Assembly (NCBI GenBank): GCA_043769275.1
Contig: JAYVJM010000068.1
Location: 1 to 55,098 of the forward strand
Length of the DNA stretch: 55,098 nucleotides
Reading direction: 5' to 3'
DNA from: JAYVJM01 sp043769275
Lineage (GTDB): Bacteria > Pseudomonadota > Gammaproteobacteria > Pseudomonadales > UBA7239
Shown: positions 25,040 to 33,155 of the stretch, one piece after another
How the letters are laid out: every line of letters starts with the position of its first letter
Numbering within the stretch: position 1 is the stretch's first letter
The notes under the pieces: model-generated
The model's input: the letters and a program-made list of their open reading frames with translations, nothing else
Database searches by the model: none
What the model was told of the DNA's origin: nothing
Made by a program: the position numbers and the translations under genes

Positions 25040-25107
25040 TTTTGTGTCTCTGTTTGGTTCCATCGCATTAATTATGCTTTGACAGATTTAAATACTTAAG
25101 CAAAACC

Positions 25108-25671
25108 CTAGCGCATAGCAAAATCAACAATCCCTGCCAATTGATTGTTGATAAGAACCTCAGATCGATAAAATATTTTTTTCTTTTCCATGTATCGAAT
25201 AGTGATTATGCCGTTGCGAGAATACATATTCGCGTTACCTTCTAGCCGCACAAACCACCAAGATGAATGACCAAACATCTGTGTTAACAAATGCTTGTTC
25301 AGGCTTGAAATATGCTCCCAAACACTAAAGTTTGGCAGTAGCGGGCATTCGAGTCGGCCGCCCTCTATATTTGCCAGCTCAAACATCAGCGCCTCTTCGA
25401 ACGAATCTGCTCTGGAAATTTGACGACTAATATCCTGTACCGCGACTAATTCTATTTTTTGCGCGTCTATTGTTTGCGCGCTGAAAGTAGCCAAAATATC
25501 TTCTTTAGCAACAGAACCCGCCTTTACCCACAGCACAGGGTGCGATGCCACTTTACGGGACGCAAAGTCAAACTGGGTAATATGCTCAATGGCATCAAAA
25601 GCAACATGAACTAAATCTGCTGCCTGAATATATTTTCTGGAGCCTTTAAACCAGTTAATTTCATTTTTCAT
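25108..25671 (-). CDS. Unrecognised protein in glycan cluster
   Basis: I do not recognise this 187-residue protein. It has no signal peptide or membrane helix. The N-terminus MKNEINWFKGSRKYIQAADL and the C-terminal stretch beginning around GIITIRYMEKKK, with alternating hydrophobic residues and a final GIVDFAMR, suggest a compact alpha/beta domain. ATG 25671 has AAAGGT about 6 bases upstream, inside the end of the preceding gene's region, and starts 4 bases after the LpxD-like stop. Close spacing implies cotranscription. A role in making or transferring the acyl or amino-sugar group of a surface glycan is possible but only from context. Confidence 0.75.
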   Translation of the reverse strand: MKNEINWFKGSRKYIQAADLVHVAFDAIEHITQFDFASRKVASHPVLWVKAGSVAKEDILATFSAQTIDAQKIELVAVQDISRQISRADSFEEALMFELANIEGGRLECPLLPNFSVWEHISSLNKHLLTQMFGHSSWWFVRLEGNANMYSRNGIITIRYMEKKKIFYRSEVLINNQLAGIVDFAMR

Positions 25672-25675
25672 ATTT

Positions 25676-26635
25676 TTACCTTTCAGGCCCCGCATCTACG
25701 CTAGGCAATCGTTTAGCAGGATTGCCAAATAAAGACGCACCTGCTGGCACATCTTTCATAACTACACTGCCCATGCCAATTGATGCTTTCTCGCCAATAT
25801 AAATGTTGTCACGGACACACGCGCCCATACCAATAGTGGCTCCTGCGCCAATAGTGGTATTGCCGCCCACCAATGTACCGACCGACATCCACACCCTCTC
25901 ACCAATCTGGATGCCGTGCCCTATATTGCACAAGTTACCAATAACTGTTGAGTGGCCTATCACGCTGCTACTCATCGCGCCGCGCGATAACACACAACCC
26001 GCTCCAATTTCAGTATCGTTACCTATATGCACGCCGGCCAAGTGCGGGAATCGCATGGTACGTCCATCACGTGTTTTGTACAAAGCAATGCCGTCAGAGC
26101 CAATCACCGTATTTTCACGCACAATCACACGCTCGCCAATCCACGTGCCAGACTTTATTACACAGCCAGAGGCAATTACCGTATCGGCACCAATGAATAC
26201 CCCCTTCTCTATGTGAGCGGCAGGATGAATAGATGCACTTGGATGAATGGCGGGCAAGTCACCGCTCAACGATGAAAGCGGCAAGAAGCCTGGCACTAAC
26301 GCCAATGCTTTCATTAAATCAATAAACACTGCACGGGGGTCGCCTGTTGTAATAACAAACGACTTCTCCATACAGGAAGCTAGTTCTTGCGTAGTAATAA
26401 CAACAGCGCCAATAAGCATAGAAAGAGCTGTTGTTGATGGTTGCTTGTCTATGAAACACAGAGCATTTGCACTGGCTGCGCGCCCATTAACAATGCCGAC
26501 TATGGATGGATATGTTGCAACATCTCGAATTTTGCAAGAGCCTTTACTCAATAAGCTAATTTCTTTTATATACACCTCTGCATGAATTGGCACCGCTAAA
26601 AACATACACTCAGATATGATATTTCTTTCAGACAC
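25676..26635 (-). CDS. LpxD-like N-acyltransferase (left-handed beta-helix)
   Basis: The 319-residue protein has an LpxD-type N-terminal domain (about 1-125) and hexapeptide repeats of the left-handed beta-helix (about 128-305). The equivalent of the LpxD catalytic histidine is His240 in NIGHGIQIG. SRGAMSSSVIGHSTVIGN lines up with the LpxD active-site region. The true lpxD lies beside fabZ and lpxA; here it sits among glycosyltransferases and an aminotransferase, so it probably N-acylates a nucleotide-linked amino sugar for a surface glycan. The GTG at 26635 has GGGAG 7 bases upstream. Confidence 0.83.
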   Translation of the reverse strand: MSERNIISECMFLAVPIHAEVYIKEISLLSKGSCKIRDVATYPSIVGIVNGRAASANALCFIDKQPSTTALSMLIGAVVITTQELASCMEKSFVITTGDPRAVFIDLMKALALVPGFLPLSSLSGDLPAIHPSASIHPAAHIEKGVFIGADTVIASGCVIKSGTWIGERVIVRENTVIGSDGIALYKTRDGRTMRFPHLAGVHIGNDTEIGAGCVLSRGAMSSSVIGHSTVIGNLCNIGHGIQIGERVWMSVGTLVGGNTTIGAGATIGMGACVRDNIYIGEKASIGMGSVVMKDVPAGASLFGNPAKRLPSVDAGPER

Positions 26636-26664
26636 GATAACGCTCCCAAGCTAAACCAAACTAC

Positions 26665-27660
26665 TTAAATGCGGGCTTTTAAAGCCTGTGTCATCAACTT
26701 ACAGCGACGCACATAGCGGCTACGCCATACCTTAACTGCGGCAATTTTTATTACCTGCTTAATATGAAAACCATCATAAACGCCCATAACGCTTCTTCTA
26801 TTACGCAACTCACTACTAGCCTCATAAGTCGCATTTTTTAATAATAATCCACGAATAGCGCGTCGATAATTCATGTCTATCCGTCGACAAAAATACTTAT
26901 CATCATCCAATATTTTATTTTCACGCAACAACTGCCAAACTTTAATTTGAGACAGCAAAGCCGTCGCTTCATCGTCTCTAAATGACTGCCATATACCTCG
27001 ATCATGTATTCTGTATGCTGCCATCACTACCGGCATATAACGCATCTTTCCACGGGCAGCACTCATGATATGCAGCGGCCAGTCACCCATATCTGTCTGG
27101 TAAAACCAAGTGGGTAGCTCTTTAAAATAAGGATTGCTAAATAGACATGACATAGTCGGAACAGGATTTGTTTTCAGAATATCGAGGAAAGTCAATTCTG
27201 ATGACAATGCCGGAACAGCCAAAGCATCTAAAAATACGCTATTTTCATTGACGTGAATGGCGTTATGGAAACAAAGGCTATAGCTAGGGTTACTATCAAG
27301 AAATTCGACTTGCGTGGCCAGCTTATTTTCATTTATCCAAAAATCATCACCATCCAATAAAGCGATGTAGTCACCACGAGCATGGAGTAAATTATTAACA
27401 AAATTCTTACGTCCCGTTACACGCCCATCAATAATGGTCTTGTCTTTTCCAGAATGATAAAAAGCACGAATCAAATCAGGATGATTGCGTTCATATTGCT
27501 GAACAATGGCGCGTGTGCCGTCGGTTGAGCAATCTTCGCCAATCAATATTTCGATAGGAAAATTAACCTTTTGCGCCAACACACTGTCTATTGCCTCACG
27601 GATGTAGGCTTCATGGTTATAGGCCGTAATACATACGCTAACTTTGGGAGTGGCGCTCAT
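26665..27660 (-). CDS. Family 2 glycosyltransferase
   Basis: The 331-residue protein has a GT-A domain with VSVCITAYNHEAYIREAIDS, LIGEDCSTDGT around 39-49 and IALLDGDDFW around 98-107. The C-terminal part contains a conserved-looking YRIHDRGIWQS stretch and ends very basic (RSRYVRRCKLMTQALKARI), possibly contacting the membrane. Its ATG overlaps the aminotransferase stop in ATGA, so the two are translationally coupled. Its sequence differs from the other transferase in the cluster. Donor and acceptor are unknown. Confidence 0.87.
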   Translation of the reverse strand: MSATPKVSVCITAYNHEAYIREAIDSVLAQKVNFPIEILIGEDCSTDGTRAIVQQYERNHPDLIRAFYHSGKDKTIIDGRVTGRKNFVNNLLHARGDYIALLDGDDFWINENKLATQVEFLDSNPSYSLCFHNAIHVNENSVFLDALAVPALSSELTFLDILKTNPVPTMSCLFSNPYFKELPTWFYQTDMGDWPLHIMSAARGKMRYMPVVMAAYRIHDRGIWQSFRDDEATALLSQIKVWQLLRENKILDDDKYFCRRIDMNYRRAIRGLLLKNATYEASSELRNRRSVMGVYDGFHIKQVIKIAAVKVWRSRYVRRCKLMTQALKARI

Positions 27661-28859
27661 GCTATAAGAAATTCAGGCTGCATAATGATTTCTTTGCGAT
27701 TTTCCATGATGAAAGCCAGCAACTCACAGATGCGCGCCACGTCAGCAGTCGATGTGGCCGTGCCGTTTGGCAGGCAAAACAGGCGCTCACTTAAGCGCTC
27801 GGTAACCGGCAACAACATGCCTGCATTCGGATAGTAAGAGCGATAAGGTTCCATGCGGTGACAGCCGGGATAAAAATAACGTCGCGCTAGTATGTTTTCT
27901 TTTTCAAGCACAGCGACAATGGCATCCCTACTAATGCCTGCACTGTCTGCCACGTCAACGATAACGTAATGGAAATTGCGTGCATCCTTCTCGCTGTGCT
28001 CATAGACAGACAGCCCAAAAATGCCGGATATTCTCCGTTTATATGCCTGATAGTTTGTACGATTACACTCAATAAAATGATTAAGCTCTTTTAAAGAGGC
28101 CAAGCCCATAGCTGCAGATATTTCACTCATTTTTCCGTTAATACCAAGATGAGTGACATTATCTTTACCCGCAAAGCCAAAGTTTTTCATAAACCTAATT
28201 TTTTCCGCCAGCCCATCATTGTTGGTGGTAATGCACCCACCTTCAAAGGTTGTCATTACTTTAGTGGCGTGAAAACTGAATACCTCCGCATCGCCAAAGT
28301 TGCCGACCATCGTGCCATTTTTATCGCAGGCCAGTGCATGCGCTGCGTCATAAAGCACCGACAAATTATGTTTTTGAGCAACCCGCTGTATGGCATCGGT
28401 ATCGCAAGGGGTTCCCCACAAGTGAACAGGGATAATACCGGTAGTGCGTGGCGTAATGAGCCGCTCTATTTTAGCAGGATCCATACAGTGCGTATTAGGG
28501 TCTATATCGCAAAATATCGGCGTTATACCTTGCCATTGCAGGCTGTGGGCTGTGGCCACAAAAGTGAAGCTTGGCACGATAACCTCGCCCTGCATATCCA
28601 GCGCACGAATGGCAATCTCTAGGGCGCATGTGGCATTGCAAATCACAACGCAGTGTTTGACACTCAGCGTGCTTGCAAGCTCCGCCTCAAACTGCCGAAC
28701 TTTCGGCCCATTATTGGTCAGATAGGCGGCATCCCATATTTCCTCTGCCGCCAGCATAAACACTTGTTTGCTAGGAAGATTAGGACGACCCACATGCAAT
28801 GCTCTACTAAAAAATGGGATACCGCCAAAAATAGCGAGGTCGCCGGTTGTTCTTTTCAT
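27657..28859 (-). CDS. DegT/DnrJ/EryC1-type nucleotide-sugar aminotransferase
   Basis: The 400-residue PLP enzyme should transaminate a keto nucleotide sugar, yielding an amino sugar. It shows TNNGPKVRQFEAELA near 48, VPSFTFVATAH around 95, YDAAHALAC around 170 with the PLP-binding Asp, and the PLP lysine Lys200 in SFHATKVMTTFEGG. RNFHYVIVDV is in the substrate-closing region. It is the first gene of the leftward cluster and is coupled to the next glycosyltransferase. The product is probably acylated by the LpxD-like enzyme. No dehydratase or epimerase that would make its substrate is present nearby. Confidence 0.9.
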   Translation of the reverse strand: MKRTTGDLAIFGGIPFFSRALHVGRPNLPSKQVFMLAAEEIWDAAYLTNNGPKVRQFEAELASTLSVKHCVVICNATCALEIAIRALDMQGEVIVPSFTFVATAHSLQWQGITPIFCDIDPNTHCMDPAKIERLITPRTTGIIPVHLWGTPCDTDAIQRVAQKHNLSVLYDAAHALACDKNGTMVGNFGDAEVFSFHATKVMTTFEGGCITTNNDGLAEKIRFMKNFGFAGKDNVTHLGINGKMSEISAAMGLASLKELNHFIECNRTNYQAYKRRISGIFGLSVYEHSEKDARNFHYVIVDVADSAGISRDAIVAVLEKENILARRYFYPGCHRMEPYRSYYPNAGMLLPVTERLSERLFCLPNGTATSTADVARICELLAFIMENRKEIIMQPEFLIA

Positions 28860-28888
28860 AAATCAAGTTCCGTCGCTTCTGGTGGACG

Positions 28889-29545
28889 TTAATTGCCCAA
28901 TATGACATTGCCTAATAAACCATCAAAAACAGGCAACCCTGTCGCCCCACAAGAAATATCAGGGCAATATCCCTGCAAATTCTTGGCCAGATACTGCTGA
29001 TGGTAAGGCTCTGCGTAATAAAACACAGCTACATCTTTAATTTCAGTAGTAATTTCCCCAAGCCCCGCTCTGTTTAAAGCAGCCTGATAAATCAGCCGCG
29101 TTTCTTGCGCCTGCTCGCACTGTGATTCGTCAAAATAATAAATGCCGGAGCGGTATTGTGTACCAACATCATTACCCTGACGCATGCCGAGGGTCGGATT
29201 ATGATTTTGCCAAAACCGGATTAGCAATTCAGGATAAGTTACCAGTACAGGATCGAAAACCACCAACACCACTTCGTTATGGCCTGTTTCACCACTACAC
29301 ACATCCTCATATCGCGGATGGGGCGTGTGGCCACCAGTATAACCAACCGCTGTACTGTAAACACCGACACACTCCCAAAAGCATTTTTCTGCACCCCAAA
29401 AACAGCCCATACCGAATAATGCCGCTTGCAAATGGGCAGGAAATGGCGCGCAAAGCGTTGTGCCTAATAGGTAATGGGCGGCAAGTGCCGGCTTGTGCTC
29501 CAGCCTGTCGAAAAAAATATTGCCTGCCTGCTTGATCATAGGCAT
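28889..29545 (-). CDS. msrA: Peptide methionine sulfoxide reductase MsrA
   Basis: MsrA reduces the S-epimer of methionine sulfoxide in proteins using thioredoxin. The 218-residue protein has the active-site motif GCFWGAE, with Cys48 as nucleophile, preceded by the N-terminal extension found in the E. coli-type enzyme. Resolving cysteines are in GYCPDISCG near the C-terminus. GTQYRSGIYYFDE is also characteristic. ATG 29545 shares a base with the znuA stop (TGATG), so it appears translationally coupled to the zinc-binding protein gene, an unusual partner. It is followed by the glycan cluster on the same strand. Confidence 0.94.
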   Translation of the reverse strand: MPMIKQAGNIFFDRLEHKPALAAHYLLGTTLCAPFPAHLQAALFGMGCFWGAEKCFWECVGVYSTAVGYTGGHTPHPRYEDVCSGETGHNEVVLVVFDPVLVTYPELLIRFWQNHNPTLGMRQGNDVGTQYRSGIYYFDESQCEQAQETRLIYQAALNRAGLGEITTEIKDVAVFYYAEPYHQQYLAKNLQGYCPDISCGATGLPVFDGLLGNVILGN

Positions 29546-30474
29546 CAGTTGCCGCCTACTTTTTTGCCCTGTAAGCAAGCAACCATTTTTTCACTCAATG
29601 CGCGCATAAATCGCAAATAGTCATTTGGCCCTGGCGGAACATCCTGCCCAAGCGGGTCTAGCTCGACAATTGATACATTGTCCGCCGCCTTCCCAAGCCA
29701 GCCATTGACTGCACTTGCACCATATTCCGGCTCATAAAACAGACATGTGACCTCGCCACTGCGTAGCAGTTTAATTAACGCCTCGCGCTCGCGCACGCCG
29801 TTTGCAATGGCTTCATGCCGCCACACAGCCATGCGTTGATTCAAGCCGTAACGCCTGACCAAAGGGGCATAACCATCGTGATAAACCACAAAGCTACGCT
29901 TAGCTACTGGCGCAAATCCCTCCATTAAAGAAGCGCTGAGTGCTGCCATCGTACGTTGATAGTCGGCCAGTCGCTGCGCGATCAGTGCCTTGTCTTTGGG
30001 ATAAAGCTGCGTCAGTCGCGCTGCCAACGGCACAGCCACTTCCGCCAAGCGCAGTGGATCCAGCCAGATGTGCGGATCATCAGTAAGCACCTGCCTGATA
30101 GTGCTTGTTTCTGCGTTGTGTTGTTTATCTGCTGAAGCAGGCAGCAACGCCAATTGTCTGTCTGGCGACAAGGATGTTGCGCGCTGCACCAGCCATGTCT
30201 CCATCGCCGGCCCAACCCAAACCAGCAATGCACTGTTTTTAATGAGCGCTAAATCTGATGGGAGCAGCAGGTAATCGTGCGGGGACTTACCCGCCGGCAT
30301 GATCGTTTGTACATGAGCACCCTTGGGTGCGATTGCCTCAACTAACCACTGCAACGGCGTAATACTGACCACAATAGGTGCCACAGGCGATGCGCAAAAA
30401 GCACTTATCGGCAAAAAGCCGACCGCAACCAACAACCACACGTTTTTACGCAATCGCACCTGAAACCCCAACAT
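29545..30474 (-). CDS. znuA: Zinc ABC transporter substrate-binding protein
   Basis: This 309-residue cluster A-I solute-binding protein should carry Zn2+ in the periplasm to ZnuB/ZnuC. The N-terminus is a signal peptide (basic VRLRKN then VWLLVAVGFLPISAFCA). Zinc-site histidines are probably in GKSPHDYLL, DDPHIWLDP and VYHDGYAPL; a late acidic ligand may be in VELDPLG. The long His-rich loop typical of E. coli ZnuA is reduced here (only KQHNAET). The start ATG 30474 has AGGA 10 bases upstream. It diverges from znuC and overlaps msrA. Manganese specificity is a less likely alternative. Confidence 0.88.
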   Translation of the reverse strand: MLGFQVRLRKNVWLLVAVGFLPISAFCASPVAPIVVSITPLQWLVEAIAPKGAHVQTIMPAGKSPHDYLLLPSDLALIKNSALLVWVGPAMETWLVQRATSLSPDRQLALLPASADKQHNAETSTIRQVLTDDPHIWLDPLRLAEVAVPLAARLTQLYPKDKALIAQRLADYQRTMAALSASLMEGFAPVAKRSFVVYHDGYAPLVRRYGLNQRMAVWRHEAIANGVREREALIKLLRSGEVTCLFYEPEYGASAVNGWLGKAADNVSIVELDPLGQDVPPGPNDYLRFMRALSEKMVACLQGKKVGGN

Positions 30475-30620
30475 AACTTCATTTTCCTGAACGACCAATC
30501 AAGCAAGTGATGTATTATCGCTCGCTTTCCATCCAAACCACCATATTTATGGCTATATCACCTAGCCCACAGCAATCTATGGGCGTCAACAACACGCCAT
30601 CAACCGCGACGAATTTACCC

Positions 30621-31412
30621 ATGAACACTGGCGATCTATTAGTAGAAGCGCACAACATTAGCGTTCGTGATGGCGCGCGCGCGTTAGTGCATAACATTGA
30701 TATCGCTCTGCGATCAGGTGAAATTGTCACACTGATAGGCCCAAACGGAGCCGGAAAAACCACCCTACTAAAAGCCCTGCTTGGCTTGATTCCTCTCGCC
30801 AGTGGAACTGTCGTGCGTGCAAAAAATCTGCGTGTAGGTTACATGCCGCAGCGCTTGCATCTAAACCCTTTATTGCCGATTACCGTGATGCGATTCTTAC
30901 AACAAACCGGCGAAAACGATGCCGCCATCGCGCAAGCACTAGCAGAAACAGGAATATCCAGCCTGCAAAAGCAGTCGCTGCACAGTGCATCTGGCGGCGA
31001 ATTGCAGCGCGTGTTATTGGCACATGCTCTACTGCGTAAACCGCAGTGGCTGGTGCTGGATGAACCGGCGCAAGGCGTAGATATTAACGGCCAAGCCGAG
31101 CTGTACCGGCTGATCTCCAAATTACGTTCGCGCTATCACTGCGGTGTGTTGCTGGTATCGCACGACCTGCATCTTGTAATGGCGGCAACAGATACTGTCA
31201 TTTGCCTGAATCAGCATATTTGTTGCCAAGGGCGACCGGAACACGTCAATCAACACCCTGAGTACTTGCATCTATTTGGGAAAAAAACTGCCGACGACAT
31301 AACCAATCAAATGGGTGTTTACACGCATCACCACGACCATAATCACGACTTGCAGGGAAACATTATTGTGAAAAATATGCCAACAAATTGCCCAGACCAT
31401 CATCATGATTGA
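30621..31412 (+). CDS. znuC: Zinc ABC transporter ATPase
   Basis: This ATPase powers zinc import. It has Walker A GPNGAGKTTLLKALLGL, signature SGGELQRVLLAHALL and Walker B WLVLDEPAQGVD. The C-terminus is histidine-rich (THHHDHNHD and PDHHHD), a tail common in ZnuC homologues that may sense zinc. The frame is open to GTG 30507, but a start there leaves only about 30 bases before the divergent znuA start. ATG 30621 gives 263 residues, a normal length, though its ribosome binding site is poor; ATGs at 30549 and 30579 also fit. It overlaps znuB by 8 bases. No zur gene is nearby. Confidence 0.88.
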   Translation: MNTGDLLVEAHNISVRDGARALVHNIDIALRSGEIVTLIGPNGAGKTTLLKALLGLIPLASGTVVRAKNLRVGYMPQRLHLNPLLPITVMRFLQQTGENDAAIAQALAETGISSLQKQSLHSASGGELQRVLLAHALLRKPQWLVLDEPAQGVDINGQAELYRLISKLRSRYHCGVLLVSHDLHLVMAATDTVICLNQHICCQGRPEHVNQHPEYLHLFGKKTADDITNQMGVYTHHHDHNHDLQGNIIVKNMPTNCPDHHHD

Positions 31413-32253
31413 AGCCGTTACGCTACTCGATAGCAGCAGACTTGGGTGGCTATTTTTACCGTTAATGGCGGGTATCGGCACTGCGTTGCTGGCGGCGCCT
31501 TTGGGATGTTTTGTGATATGGCAGCGCATGGCCTATTTCGGGGAAAGCCTCGCGCATAGCGCACTTTTAGGCGTGGCACTTGGCTTGTGGTTAAACATTA
31601 CCTCGACATTGGCCGTACTTGTCTCGGGCGTTCTAATGGCTTTTTTACTGGCATATTTACGCCGAAACTCACGCTTTTCCAACGACACACTGCTAGGAAT
31701 TTTATCGCACACGCTATTGGCAGGAGGCTTAGTGCTGCTCTCCACATTGCCCAATTTGCGCGTCAGCCTCGACAGCTTGTTATTTGGCGACTTACTTGCT
31801 GTGTCCGCCGCCGATACGCTTGTAATTTACTCACTGCTCATTGCGCTTGTCGTGTTGCTGATGCGTTTGTGGAGGCCACTAATTACCATGACTGTACATG
31901 AAGAATTAGCCAAAGCAGAAGGAGTTGCGGTGGATAAAATCCGCACTCTTTTAATGTTAATGATGGCTCTCGTTGTCGCTGCTGCGATGAAAGTAGTGGG
32001 CGTGCTGTTAATGACATCCCTGCTAATTATTCCCGCCGCTATTGCCCATCGCTACGCCCGCTCACCTGAGCAAATGGCTGTTCTAGCCTGCATTAGTGGC
32101 GTGCTGGCCGTATGCGGCGGCATAGTTTTATCTTGGTATACCAATAGTCCGGTTGGCCCGTCCATTGTATTATTAGCAGGGCTTTTTTTCCTCAGCACGA
32201 TGGTGATAGACCTTGTACACAAAGGCAGGTATCACCTGAAACTTAATCGGTGA
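31405..32253 (+). CDS. znuB: Zinc ABC transporter permease
   Basis: The 282-residue inner-membrane protein has about eight hydrophobic segments and belongs to the ABC-3 family of zinc/manganese permeases. Typical stretches are WQRMAYFGESLAHSALLGVALG near 35, LRVSLDSLLFGDLLAVS around 115 and VVAAAMKVVGVLLMTSLLIIPAAIAHRYA around 190. The ATG lies inside the last codons of znuC (8-base overlap), so the two are cotranslated. A crotonase gene follows 9 bases later and may be in the same transcript. Confidence 0.93.
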   Translation: MIEAVTLLDSSRLGWLFLPLMAGIGTALLAAPLGCFVIWQRMAYFGESLAHSALLGVALGLWLNITSTLAVLVSGVLMAFLLAYLRRNSRFSNDTLLGILSHTLLAGGLVLLSTLPNLRVSLDSLLFGDLLAVSAADTLVIYSLLIALVVLLMRLWRPLITMTVHEELAKAEGVAVDKIRTLLMLMMALVVAAAMKVVGVLLMTSLLIIPAAIAHRYARSPEQMAVLACISGVLAVCGGIVLSWYTNSPVGPSIVLLAGLFFLSTMVIDLVHKGRYHLKLNR

Positions 32254-32262
32254 GTACACCCC

Positions 32263-33066
32263 ATGAGCACAAAAGCCAGCAGTTATACCGCACTGTCGTT
32301 TGAAAAAAACGGCGCAGTTGCACGCATCACTCTTAACAGACCCGATGCCGCCAACGGTCTGAATATGGACATGGGGCGCGACTTGATGAACGTAGCACTC
32401 CATTGCGAACAGGATGAAACAATCCGCGCAGTTATCATCACAGGAACCGGCAACTTTTTTTGCGCAGGTGGCGACTTGAAGGCATTCGCCGCCTACGGCG
32501 CAGATATCGGCGTGCATATCCCTGGGCTTATTAACTACCTACACACCGCCATGAGCTGCTTCGCCCGCCTAAACGCGCCGGTGATTGTAGCGGTAAACGG
32601 CATCGCGGCCGGAGCCGGTTTTAGTATTGCGATGGTAGGCGATTTTGTACTGGCCGCCGATAACGCCACATTTACCATGGCCTATACCGCCGCCGGTCTA
32701 AGCCCTGATGGCAGTGCCAGTTATTTTTTGCCGCGCCTTGTGGGTCTGCGTCGCGCACAAGAACTGATGATGAGCAATCGCCGCTTAAGCGCTGTCGAAG
32801 CCCAAGAGTGGGGCTTGGTTACTCATGTGTATAGCGCAGAAAAATTGCAAGCCGAAGCAGATACTTTGGCCGCAGAATTGGCATGCGGCGCAACAAAAGC
32901 CTTAAGTGCCGTAAAACAACTTTTACTGGCCAGTTTCGACAATAGCCTAGACGGGCAACTGGCATTGGAGGGGCGAAATATCGCACAGTGCGCAGTCAGT
33001 CGCGATGGCCAAGAAGGCATACAGGCGTTTTTAGCCAAACGAAAACCGGCTTTTGAGGGGAAATAG
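32263..33066 (+). CDS. Enoyl-CoA hydratase/isomerase family protein (PaaG-like)
   Basis: The 267-residue crotonase-fold protein has the oxyanion segment FFCAGGDLKAFAA near 67 and VAVNGIAAGAGFSIAMVGDFVLAAD around 110. The position of the first hydratase glutamate is not Glu (AYTAAGLSPDGSASYFLPRLVG), and the second is Asp in SPDG, as in PaaG-type isomerases. A delta-isomerase or ring-opening role on a CoA ester is therefore more likely than classical hydration. GGTGAG lies 8 bases before the ATG. It directly follows znuB but has no evident functional link to zinc. Confidence 0.82.
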   Translation: MSTKASSYTALSFEKNGAVARITLNRPDAANGLNMDMGRDLMNVALHCEQDETIRAVIITGTGNFFCAGGDLKAFAAYGADIGVHIPGLINYLHTAMSCFARLNAPVIVAVNGIAAGAGFSIAMVGDFVLAADNATFTMAYTAAGLSPDGSASYFLPRLVGLRRAQELMMSNRRLSAVEAQEWGLVTHVYSAEKLQAEADTLAAELACGATKALSAVKQLLLASFDNSLDGQLALEGRNIAQCAVSRDGQEGIQAFLAKRKPAFEGK

Positions 33067-33155
33067 CCCTCCCCCCCCTTAGTGCTAATCAAGCAACCCG
33101 CCCTTCGGTTGCGGTGCTGCTGAATCTGCCTTTGATTTTATTCACACAGAACCAT

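Noticed and set aside
30475..30620. Zur operator between znuA and znuC
   Set aside because: Only AT-rich fragments such as GATGTATTATC are present; no convincing palindrome matches the Zur box.
33090..33125. GCAACC/GGTTGC hairpin between the crotonase gene and aceK
   Set aside because: The stem is short with an 8-base loop and no T run on either strand, so I do not call a terminator.
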